Assembly: GCF_003121625.1 (NCBI RefSeq)
Contig: NZ_QDDJ01000004.1
Coordinates: 186,001-250,000 of the forward strand
Direction: 5' to 3'
Length of the DNA: 64,000 nucleotides
Source: Ornithinimicrobium cavernae
GTDB lineage: Bacteria > Actinomycetota > Actinomycetes > Actinomycetales > Dermatophilaceae
Shown: positions 51,460 through 58,924 of the stretch, piece after piece
Layout: each line of letters begins with the position of its first letter
Position numbering within the stretch: position 1 is the first letter of the stretch
The notes under the pieces: model-generated
Database searches by the model: none
What the model was told of the DNA's origin: nothing
The model's input: only the letters and a program-made list of their open reading frames with translations
Translations under genes and position numbers: made by a program

Positions 51460-52710
51460 GTGCCCGCAATCCTCGGTCTCGGCTTTGCAGCCCTGCTCCT
51501 CATCGGCACACCCGTCGCCATCGCGATCGGTGGGGCCAGCCTCCTGTCGATGTTCCTCTCCGAGGGGATCCCCCTGGAGGTCGGCGCCCAGCGCCTCGTG
51601 GCCGGTCTTCGCAGCTTCCCGCTGATGGCCATCCCGCTGTTCATCCTCGCCGGCGCCCTGATGAACGACGGGGGCATCACGCGGCGGCTCATCGACTTCG
51701 CCTATGCCGCCGTCGGCAGCATCCGTGGCGGGCTCGCCGCGGTGAACATTCTGACCAACATGATCTTTGGTGGCATCTCGGGCTCCTCCGTGGCGGACGC
51801 CTCCGCGACCGGCAAGATCCTGATCCCCCAGATGGTCAAGCGTGGCTATACGGCGGGCTTCGCCGCCGCCCTCACCGCTCTGGCCTCAACGATCGCGGTC
51901 GTGATCCCCCCGAGCATCAACCTGATCATCTACGGCGTCACCGCCGAGGTCTCCATCGGGTCGCTCTTCTTCTGGGGTCTCTACATCGGGGTGGCCTTCG
52001 GGTTCGTCTACATCCTGACCGCCTACGTGCTGGCGCGCATCAAGGGCTACCCGGCAGAGGAGCGCGTCAGCCGACGCGAGCTCCTCCGGACCTCCAAGGA
52101 CGCCGTGCTGGCCCTGATGATCCCCATCGTGGTCCTGGGCGGCATCCGCTTCGGTGTCTTCACCGCGACCGAGGGTGGTGCCGTGGCCGTGCTCACCGCA
52201 GTGATCCTCGGTGGTCTCGTCTACCGCGAGCTCACGTGGGCAAAGATCAAGAAGTCGATGGTCGAGGCCCTCATGCTCATCGCCGCCATCATGCTGATCA
52301 TCGCGATGGCTCAGCTGTATGCCTGGGCACTGGTCACCGGCGGCATCCCCGGCCTGGTCGCCGACTTCGTGCTCGGGATCAGCGACAACCCGGTCGTGAT
52401 CCTCCTTGTCATCAACGTCCTGTTCCTGCTGATCGGCATGGTGCTGGAGGGCAACGCGGCGATCATCATCTTCACGCCCATCCTCCTCCCGGTCGCCCTG
52501 GCTGTCGGCATCGACCCGATCCACCTCGGTCTGATCATCGTGATCAACCTGGCGATCGGTCTGCTGACCCCGCCGGTCGGCATCTCGCTGCTGATCACCA
52601 CACGCATCGCCGGGATCCCACTTCAGGAATCCGTCCGTGAGGCCATCCCCTGGCTGGGGGTCGCCATCGCCCTGCTGTTCGCCGTCACCTACATCCCGCT
52701 CCTGCTCTAG
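51460..52710 (+). CDS. dctM: TRAP transporter large permease (DctM)
   Basis: This 416-aa transport subunit has about twelve transmembrane segments. Conserved features are FPLMAIPLFILAGALMNDGG, NILTNMIFGGISGSSVADAS and VIPPSINLIIYGV. TRAP systems take up organic acids, including sugar acids, using the ion gradient. The start is GTG with GGAGG eight bases upstream. Confidence 0.93.
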   Translation: MPAILGLGFAALLLIGTPVAIAIGGASLLSMFLSEGIPLEVGAQRLVAGLRSFPLMAIPLFILAGALMNDGGITRRLIDFAYAAVGSIRGGLAAVNILTNMIFGGISGSSVADASATGKILIPQMVKRGYTAGFAAALTALASTIAVVIPPSINLIIYGVTAEVSIGSLFFWGLYIGVAFGFVYILTAYVLARIKGYPAEERVSRRELLRTSKDAVLALMIPIVVLGGIRFGVFTATEGGAVAVLTAVILGGLVYRELTWAKIKKSMVEALMLIAAIMLIIAMAQLYAWALVTGGIPGLVADFVLGISDNPVVILLVINVLFLLIGMVLEGNAAIIIFTPILLPVALAVGIDPIHLGLIIVINLAIGLLTPPVGISLLITTRIAGIPLQESVREAIPWLGVAIALLFAVTYIPLLL

Positions 52711-52733
52711 AGCACCACCCGAAAGGACCCACC

Positions 52734-53723
52734 ATGAGGAACAAGATCGCCCTGGTCAGCGCACTGGCCGCTGGCACCCTGGTCATGACCGCCTGCTCCG
52801 GAGGCGCTGAGGGCGGCGAGGAGGGACCGACCACCTGGCGTCTCGGTCACTCCTACGGCCCCGAGAGCCTGGAGAACCGCGCCGCCGAGCGCCTCGCTGA
52901 CAATATCGAGGAGGCCTCCGGTGGCGATATCACCATCGAGATCTTCCCGTCCTCGCAGCTGGGCAGCTGGGAGGAGATGCAGGAGCAGCTCGAGGTCGGC
53001 TCCGTTGACATCGTCATCGAGTCGATCGGCTCGCTGGAGCGCTACTCGGACCTGGCCGGCATCGAGGGCGTGCCGTTCCTCTACGAGGACGCTGACCACT
53101 ACTTCAGCACCTGGGACAGTGAGCTGGGCACCGAGATGATGCAGGCCATCAAGGAGGACTCGGGCTTCTTCCTCACCGGAGCCATCTATCGCGGTCCGCG
53201 GGTCCTCAACTCCACCTCCCCTATCACCAACCTGGCCGAGGCTGAGGGCCTGAAGATCCGGGTGCCCAACCAGGAGACCTACATCCGCACCTGGCAGGCC
53301 CTGGGCACGGCACCCACGCCGCTCTCCTTCAACGAGGTGTTCTCGGGCCTCGAGCAGGGGGCCATCGAGGCACAGGAGAACCCGGTCAATGTGGCGCGGT
53401 TCAACTCCTTCTACGAGGTGGCGCCCTACATCGCCCACACCAACCACCTCTACGGCAGCAACCACTTCCAGCTGTGGGGCGAGACCTACGACGGCTGGGA
53501 CGAGGAGACCAGGAAGATGTACGACGAGGCCGTCGCCGAGGTCTCGACCTGGTCCCGTGAGGTCGCGCTCGAGGAGATGGATGACAACATCGCCTTCCTC
53601 GAGGAGAACGGCGTGACCTTTGCAGAGGTGGATCGCGCCGAGTGGGTCGAGGCCACCCTTGACATCGCCGACTCCGCCGACCCGCAGGTCCAGGAGTGGG
53701 TCGAGCAGATCCGCGAGGGCTGA
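52734..53723 (+). CDS. dctP: TRAP transporter substrate-binding lipoprotein (DctP)
   Basis: This 329-aa extracellular binding protein has a signal ending in lipobox VMTACS. The mature body starts TWRLGHSYGPESLENRAAER and contains the ligand-region NSTSPITNLAEAEGLKIRVP, whose arginine usually binds the substrate carboxylate. This indicates a carboxylic-acid ligand, in keeping with an acid-sugar pathway. TGATG couples its stop to the OtnK gene. Confidence 0.92.
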   Translation: MRNKIALVSALAAGTLVMTACSGGAEGGEEGPTTWRLGHSYGPESLENRAAERLADNIEEASGGDITIEIFPSSQLGSWEEMQEQLEVGSVDIVIESIGSLERYSDLAGIEGVPFLYEDADHYFSTWDSELGTEMMQAIKEDSGFFLTGAIYRGPRVLNSTSPITNLAEAEGLKIRVPNQETYIRTWQALGTAPTPLSFNEVFSGLEQGAIEAQENPVNVARFNSFYEVAPYIAHTNHLYGSNHFQLWGETYDGWDEETRKMYDEAVAEVSTWSREVALEEMDDNIAFLEENGVTFAEVDRAEWVEATLDIADSADPQVQEWVEQIREG

Positions 53724-54988
53724 TGTCGGCACACGTGAGGCGAGGAGCCGTCGCCGACGACTTCACCGGTGCCACGGACCTCGCCGGCAACTGGACTGCC
53801 CGTGGGCTCCGGACCTCCGTCCTGCTCGGTCTGCCGCACGAGCAGGACGCGGCGGAGCTCGCGGAGGACGACGCGGTCGTGGTCGCCCTGAAGACCCGTT
53901 CGGCGCAGACCGACCTCGCCCGTGACCAGTCGGTCCGGGCGGGGCGGTTCCTCCTCGAGCTGGGGGCGGAGCAGATCTACGACAAGTACTGCTCGACCTT
54001 CGACTCCACCCCGGAGGGCAACATCGGGCCCGTCGCCGATGCCCTCCTGGAGCTGACCGGCGCGAGGCGTGCCGTGGTCGTTCCGTCCTTCCCGGACAAC
54101 GGGCGCACGGTCTACCAGGGCCACCTGTTCGTCGGCTCTCAGCTGCTGCACGAGAGCCCGATGAAGGACCACCCGCTGAACCCCATGTGGGACTCGGACG
54201 TGACCCGGCTGCTCACCCCGCAGACGCGACACCAGGTCGGTCTGCTTCCGCTGCAGGTCGTGCACTCCGGACCCGACGCCGTCCGTCGGGCGCTCGACCG
54301 GCTGGAGGCGGACGGGCACCGGTTGATCGTGGTGGACGCCGTGTCCAACGATGACCTCACGATCATCGCGACCGCGACACAGGACGAGCCGGTCGTCACC
54401 GGTGGCTCTGGCCTGGCGCTCGGTCTGCCGGCACGTCCGAGCGAGCCGCGCACCCTCGCCACGGTCCCGGGCCACCGGGTCATCCTGTCCGGGAGTGCCT
54501 CTGCGGCGACCCAGCGCCAGGTGGCCCGTGCGCGCGAGGTGCTGCCGCACGCCCAGCTGGACGTCGCGGCATACTCCGCAGATCCGCAGACCGAGGTGGA
54601 CCGCCTGCTCGGCCTGGCACAGGCTGCGTGGCGCGAGCGGCCGGGCCGGCCGGTCCTCATCTACTCCGTCGGTTCACCGGCGGACGTGGCAGCGGCCCGC
54701 CATCTGGGTGAGGACGTGCCGCAACGGATCGAGACCGCGTTCGCCACACTCGCCACCGCCCTGTCCGACGCGGGCGCCACGGAACTCATCGTGGCTGGCG
54801 GGGAGACCTCCGGTGCCGTGCTGGAGTCGCTCGGCGTGCGGCGCCTGGAGGTGGGGCAGCAGCTGAGCCCCGGTGTGTCGTGGTTGGCCGGCACGACAGC
54901 CAGCGGCCGACGGCACAACTTTGTCCTGAAATCTGGCAACTTCGGCAGCGAGGACCTCTTCGTTGCCGGGTGGGAGGGATTGGCGTGA
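53723..54988 (+). CDS. otnK: 3-oxo-tetronate 4-kinase (OtnK), DUF1537 family
   Basis: This 421-aa kinase has all the OtnK hallmarks: GAVADDFTGATDLAGNW, YDKYCSTFDSTPEGNIGPVA, KDHPLNPMWDSDVTRLL, ILSGSASAATQRQ, TELIVAGGETSGAVLESLG and the ATP/product loop LKSGNFGSEDLF. It phosphorylates 3-oxo-tetronate to the 4-phosphate. It is clearly a different subgroup from the DUF1537 kinase at 47221-48495. It is coupled to dctP upstream and, by GTGA, to otnC downstream. Confidence 0.92.
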   Translation: MSAHVRRGAVADDFTGATDLAGNWTARGLRTSVLLGLPHEQDAAELAEDDAVVVALKTRSAQTDLARDQSVRAGRFLLELGAEQIYDKYCSTFDSTPEGNIGPVADALLELTGARRAVVVPSFPDNGRTVYQGHLFVGSQLLHESPMKDHPLNPMWDSDVTRLLTPQTRHQVGLLPLQVVHSGPDAVRRALDRLEADGHRLIVVDAVSNDDLTIIATATQDEPVVTGGSGLALGLPARPSEPRTLATVPGHRVILSGSASAATQRQVARAREVLPHAQLDVAAYSADPQTEVDRLLGLAQAAWRERPGRPVLIYSVGSPADVAAARHLGEDVPQRIETAFATLATALSDAGATELIVAGGETSGAVLESLGVRRLEVGQQLSPGVSWLAGTTASGRRHNFVLKSGNFGSEDLFVAGWEGLA

Positions 54989-55641
54989 GCGATCTGCTGG
55001 CGGAGGCGTGCCGGGGCGGCCGCCACCTGGAGTCCCTGGGCCTGTCCCCCGGTTCCTCCGGCAACATCTCGGTGCGGGTCGGCGACCGGGTGCACATCAG
55101 CCCGACCGGCGCGGCTCTCGGTGGACTCACCGAGGACCACCTGTCCGTGATGGCCCTGGGGGCTGACGGCCTCGAGCACGTCTCAGGGCCCCGGCCCTCG
55201 AAGGAGCACGGCCTGCACAGCGCGCTGTATCTGCGCGACCCGGACGCCGTGTGCGTCGTCCACCTGCACTCCACCCACGCGGTCGCCGCCTCGTGCCTCC
55301 CGCCGTGGAACGACCACAGCGCTCTCCCACCGCTGACGCCGTACCTGCTCATGCGGGTCGGCAACCTCCCGCTCATTCCGTACCACCCACCGGGCGACGC
55401 CGCCCAGGCCCGGCTGCTGCGTGACCTGGACATCGAGTGCCACGGTGCCCTGCTGCAGAACCACGGTCCGGTCGTCGCTGGTCGCACTGTCTCGGAGGCG
55501 GTCGACCGGGCCATCGAGATCGAGCTGGCCGCCCAGACGATGATGCTGGTGGGTCGCACGCCCGGTGTCCGGGTGCTCACCGACAACGAGACCGAGCACC
55601 TCACCTCCACCTACCGTCAGCCGTGGCGGGCGGCGCTGTGA
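54985..55641 (+). CDS. otnC: 3-oxo-tetronate 4-phosphate decarboxylase (OtnC), class II aldolase family
   Basis: This 218-aa class II aldolase/adducin-fold protein has SPGSSGNISVRVGDRVHISP at the N-terminus. Zinc-binding histidines lie in VVHLHSTHAVA, and the distal LLQNHGPVVAGRTVSEAVDR carries the third His. OtnC converts 3-oxo-tetronate-4-phosphate to dihydroxyacetone phosphate and CO2. The start is GTG four bases inside otnK; the stop shares GTGA with otnI. The gene order otnK-otnC-otnI supports the assignment. Confidence 0.88.
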   Translation: MSDLLAEACRGGRHLESLGLSPGSSGNISVRVGDRVHISPTGAALGGLTEDHLSVMALGADGLEHVSGPRPSKEHGLHSALYLRDPDAVCVVHLHSTHAVAASCLPPWNDHSALPPLTPYLLMRVGNLPLIPYHPPGDAAQARLLRDLDIECHGALLQNHGPVVAGRTVSEAVDRAIEIELAAQTMMLVGRTPGVRVLTDNETEHLTSTYRQPWRAAL

Positions 55642-56477
55642 ACGGGCAGGCTACGGCGATGGACACGATCCGGTGGGTGGCCAACCTGCACACGCTGTTC
55701 CCCGAGCTGCCCCTGCTGGAGCGGCCCGCGGCAGCACGGAGAGCGGGGTTCACCGAGGTGGAGTACTGGTGGCCCTTCGATGGTCAGCCGCGACCGTCCG
55801 GTGACCAGGTCGACGCTCTGGTGCAGGCCGTCACGTCCGCAGGGGTGCAGCTGACGGCGATGAACCTGTATGCGGGGGCGATGGCCAGCGGGGACCGCGG
55901 AGTCATCTCCCACCCGGACCAGGCAGAGGACTTCCGCGCGAGCGTCGATGTCGCCATGGACATCGGGTCCCGGCTCGGGACCCGCCTGTTCAACGTGCCC
56001 TATGGCCGACGGCTGCCCGACGTCCCGGAAGAGGTGCAGGACGCTGCGGCAACGCAGGCTCTCTCGTATGCCGCTGAGGCGGCTGCCGCGATCGGTGCGG
56101 CTGTGCTCGTCGAGCCCCTCAGCGGCTTCCCGGACTACCCCGTCCGGACGAGCCGGGCCGCCCTCGACGTGATCGAGCGGGTGCGCGAGCACAGCGGGGT
56201 GACGGCCATCGGCTTGCTGATGGATCAGTACCACCTGGCCACCAATGGCGAGGACGTCCTCGCGGACCTGGAGTTCGTGGTCCCTGCGCTCTGCCACGTC
56301 CAGATCGCTGACGTGCCGACCCGGGGTGCACCAGGCAGTGCGGACGGGGACGTCCGCGGGTTCGTCGAGGCACTCCTGGCGAAGGGCTACGACGGCGCGG
56401 TCGCCCTGGAGTACGTGCCGGGCGGGAGCACCGAGGAGTCCCTGGTCACGTGGCGCAAGGCGTTCGACCTGGACTAG
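55638..56477 (+). CDS. otnI: 2-oxo-tetronate isomerase (OtnI), hydroxypyruvate isomerase-like
   Basis: This 279-aa TIM-barrel sugar-phosphate isomerase-type protein has the metal/catalytic residues in VLVEPLSGFPDYPVRT (Glu), LLMDQYHLATNGED (Asp, His) and GAVALEYVPGGST (Glu), with AGFTEVEYWWPF near the N-terminus. It interconverts 2-oxo- and 3-oxo-tetronates in threonate/erythronate breakdown. It is the last gene of the rightward operon. GTG overlapping the otnC stop is the start used; an ATG 21 bases on is possible. Confidence 0.87.
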   Translation: MNGQATAMDTIRWVANLHTLFPELPLLERPAAARRAGFTEVEYWWPFDGQPRPSGDQVDALVQAVTSAGVQLTAMNLYAGAMASGDRGVISHPDQAEDFRASVDVAMDIGSRLGTRLFNVPYGRRLPDVPEEVQDAAATQALSYAAEAAAAIGAAVLVEPLSGFPDYPVRTSRAALDVIERVREHSGVTAIGLLMDQYHLATNGEDVLADLEFVVPALCHVQIADVPTRGAPGSADGDVRGFVEALLAKGYDGAVALEYVPGGSTEESLVTWRKAFDLD

Positions 56478-56525
56478 CAGGGCCGCCTGGGTGAGTGAGG
56501 AGCGGCCGAGCCCCCGCGTGGACGC

Positions 56526-57392
56526 TCAGTCTTGCGCCCGCTCGAGATGGGCGGCGATGAGGGGCCCGACGACCGTTGGCGCCTCCTCGACGAGGAAGTG
56601 CCCGGCCTCCACCGCCTGACCAGCGACCCCAGGGAACCAACGCCGCCACGCGGTCAACGGGTCGAACCGGTCGACCATCCCCCGCCGGCCCCAGAGGGCG
56701 AGTGCCGGCAGGTCGAGGGTCCGGCCGACGTCCGCCTCGTCGTGCTCCAGGTCCGTCGTGGCTGCTGCGGCATAGTCGGCGCACCAGGCGTCGACGACGG
56801 ACTGGCGCCGGGCAGCCACCAGGTACTCCTCCAGCGCCTGCGGGTCAAAGAGGTCCAGGGTCCCGGCGAGGCCCTCGAGGGTGGACCGGAGGAACCCCTC
56901 ACCGTCGGCTCCGATGAGACGCTGCGGCAGGCCGCCGGGTTGGGCCAGGAAGGCCCAGTGGTAATACCGCAGCGCCAGCTCCCGGTCGTCCATGTGTGAC
57001 CAGACGTCGAGGGTCGGCAGGATGTCGAGCAGCGCGACGGAGAGCACGCGGTCGGGGGCGTCCAGCGCGAGGCGGTGGGCAACACGCGCCCCGCGGTCGT
57101 GACCGACAACGTGGAACCGCGTGTGGCCCAACGCGTCCGCCACAGCGGTGACATCCTGCGCCATCGCCCGGAACGTGAAGTCCTGGTCGACGGCTACGGA
57201 CTGTCCATATCCCCTGAGGTCCGGCATGATGAGCTGATGCCCCGGGGCAAGGTCCGCCACGATCGGCGCCCACATCGCGTGGGTCTGCGGGTAGCCGTGC
57301 AACAGGAACACCGGCTCCCCGTCCCCCATCGTGCGCACCTGCAGCGCAGCGCCGGGCACCTCCATCTGTCGCGTCTCCGACGTCGGGAACAC
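56526..57392 (-). CDS. Alpha/beta hydrolase, haloacetate dehalogenase-like
   Basis: This 288-aa hydrolase has the fluoroacetate/haloacetate dehalogenase pattern: HGYPQTHAMW, DLRGYGQS, nucleophile Asp in [20 protein letters not shown] with both following arginines, the halide-pocket HW in YYHWAFLAQPGGLPQRLI, and the catalytic His in EAGHFLVEEAP. These enzymes hydrolyse the carbon-halogen bond of haloacids; close relatives can be epoxide hydrolases. GTG at 57392 is chosen for GGAG five bases upstream. A longer reading would add about 54 residues of unlikely sequence. A 19-bp inverted repeat lies 127 bases upstream. Confidence 0.85.
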   Translation of the reverse strand: MFPTSETRQMEVPGAALQVRTMGDGEPVFLLHGYPQTHAMWAPIVADLAPGHQLIMPDLRGYGQSVAVDQDFTFRAMAQDVTAVADALGHTRFHVVGHDRGARVAHRLALDAPDRVLSVALLDILPTLDVWSHMDDRELALRYYHWAFLAQPGGLPQRLIGADGEGFLRSTLEGLAGTLDLFDPQALEEYLVAARRQSVVDAWCADYAAAATTDLEHDEADVGRTLDLPALALWGRRGMVDRFDPLTAWRRWFPGVAGQAVEAGHFLVEEAPTVVGPLIAAHLERAQD

Positions 57393-57518
57393 CTGATCTC
57401 CTCTCTTTGCCGCCACCTGCTCCCCCACATCGTCGTGCACCTCCTTGCCGCGCCACGGGAGGGGGGTTCCTCTGGCAAGAGCCGCTGACTTCACGTGCGT
57501 GGGGAGCGTGCTCTGGCC

Positions 57519-57561
57519 GAGACGGGTGAATGAGTCACCCCATGACTCAGTCACCCGTCTC
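57519..57561. repeat. 19-bp inverted repeat between MFS and dehalogenase-like genes
   Basis: The arms 57519-57537 and 57543-57561 pair over 19 positions with a single mismatch (A57530 against G57550) around a CCCCA loop. The inner arms read TGAGTCA and TGACTCA, the outer GAGACGGGTGA and TCACCCGTCTC. It begins 33 bases after the MFS stop, so it may be its terminator, or it could be an operator for the dehalogenase-like gene. No T-run follows. Confidence 0.65.
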
Positions 57562-57593
57562 TGCTACCCGCGGTCAACGGGCCCGTGCCCGAG

Positions 57594-58826
57594 CTACCGC
57601 CTGCCAGTCGGCAGTCCGATCTCCCTGGCCCAGAAGCTCATCCACGCAGCGCCGGCCAGGGCAAGGCCGCCCACAGACAGGACCGCGACCTGACTCGTGG
57701 ACACGACCAGGACCGCGGCGACGAGACCCGGGCCACCCAGCACGCCGACGTTGGAGAAGATCGCCCAGATGCCCAGGAACCGGCCACGACCGACCTTCGG
57801 ACTCAGGTCGGCACCGATGGTCATGTTGACCCCGGCGCCCAACCCGTTGCCCACCGCCATCACCGTGACGGCACCGACCACGCACCACCAGCTGTGCGCA
57901 AGCGGAAGGAGCAGGAAGCCACTGCCGTAGACGAGCAGGCAGGTCACCAGGATGGACGATCGGCCGAGGCGGTCCTTCAGGTAGCCACCGGGCACCATGA
58001 GGACGATCTCGACGGCCGCACCCCCGGCGATGGCCAGCGAGATCTGGGCGCCGGTCAGACCGATATGCACGCCCCACAGCTGGATGAGCACGGCCTGCGA
58101 GACCCGGGCGACGGCGAGCGTGCTGATGGCCACACCTGCCAGGACCACCGCCCGCCAGCGCACCTCCATTCGCGGGCGACGGGCGGGCTCCCCGCCGCTC
58201 GCCCGGCCGTCGTGCCTCGGTGTCGTTGACCGGCCGGCGGCGTCGTAGCCCTCCTCGAGCCGGCCGCCGAGGCGTGGGCTGTGGAGGACCGCCAGAGCGA
58301 GCACGCTGCAGGCCACACTCAGGACATAGACCGACCAGAGCGGGGCGACGATGAGCAGGAGCCCGGCCAGCAGCGGCCCGACCAGAGCACCGATGCGCAT
58401 CGTCCCGCCGAGCGCAGTCATGGCTCGACCGACCTCGTGGGACGGGACCCGCTCGGCGACGTAGGACTGTCGGGCCAGGCTCCAGACATTGATCGCCGGG
58501 GCGCGCAGGAACGTCGAGGCCATGAACAGGGCCAGGGCCCCTGGACCGGCCCACACCAGCGCACCGACCGTTACGGCGGTGAAGACGGCAACGACGGCTG
58601 TCGCCAGGGCCATCGCCCGCCGATCGCCGACGTGGTCGATGAGGTGGCCTGCCGGCACCGTCGTGACCAGCGCGATCCCGCCGACGACGGCCACGATGAG
58701 GCTGGCCAGCGCGGCCGAGGCCCCGAGCTGCATGGCGGCGAGTACCGAGACGGGCACCGTGGCACCTGCGGCGACACCGAACAGGATCGACGGAGTCAGC
58801 ACCGGCCAGAACAGCCGCCCGTACAT
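57594..58826 (-). CDS. Major facilitator superfamily transporter
   Basis: This 410-aa protein has about twelve transmembrane segments. The MFS loop 2-3 motif appears as GHLIDHVGDRRAMALATAVV and again in the second half as GGYLKDRLGRSSILVTCLL. A proline/arginine-rich loop (RSTTPRHDGRASGGEPARRP) separates the halves. It probably moves a small organic compound by proton coupling; direction is unknown. The ATG at 58826 is chosen because the GGGAGG ribosome binding site stands seven bases upstream. That ribosome binding site forms the end of a perfect 34-bp palindrome. Confidence 0.88.
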   Translation of the reverse strand: MYGRLFWPVLTPSILFGVAAGATVPVSVLAAMQLGASAALASLIVAVVGGIALVTTVPAGHLIDHVGDRRAMALATAVVAVFTAVTVGALVWAGPGALALFMASTFLRAPAINVWSLARQSYVAERVPSHEVGRAMTALGGTMRIGALVGPLLAGLLLIVAPLWSVYVLSVACSVLALAVLHSPRLGGRLEEGYDAAGRSTTPRHDGRASGGEPARRPRMEVRWRAVVLAGVAISTLAVARVSQAVLIQLWGVHIGLTGAQISLAIAGGAAVEIVLMVPGGYLKDRLGRSSILVTCLLVYGSGFLLLPLAHSWWCVVGAVTVMAVGNGLGAGVNMTIGADLSPKVGRGRFLGIWAIFSNVGVLGGPGLVAAVLVVSTSQVAVLSVGGLALAGAAWMSFWAREIGLPTGRR

Positions 58827-58833
58827 TCCCCAC

Positions 58834-58867
58834 CTCCCAAGTATCTTGACATCAAGATACTTGGGAG
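58834..58867. promoter_or_regulatory. Perfect 34-bp palindrome over the MFS ribosome binding site, MarR-type operator candidate
   Basis: CTCCCAAGTATCTTGA and its exact complement TCAAGATACTTGGGAG are separated by two bases. The core TATCTTGA-CA-TCAAGATA resembles MarR-family operators. The arm nearest the gene supplies GGGAG of the MFS ribosome binding site, so in RNA it would fold into a 16-bp hairpin hiding that site. No marR gene is adjacent. Confidence 0.78.
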
Positions 58868-58924
58868 AGTGTGCCACACCCAGCCGCCCCATCGACGGCG
58901 ACAGCTCGGGGAATCCAGCGCGCG

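Noticed and set aside
46473-56477. Straight assignment as a D-apiose/D-apionate operon
   Set aside because: No apiose dehydrogenase or apionate oxidoisomerase was recognised, and half the locus is a complete tetronate (OtnK/C/I) set.
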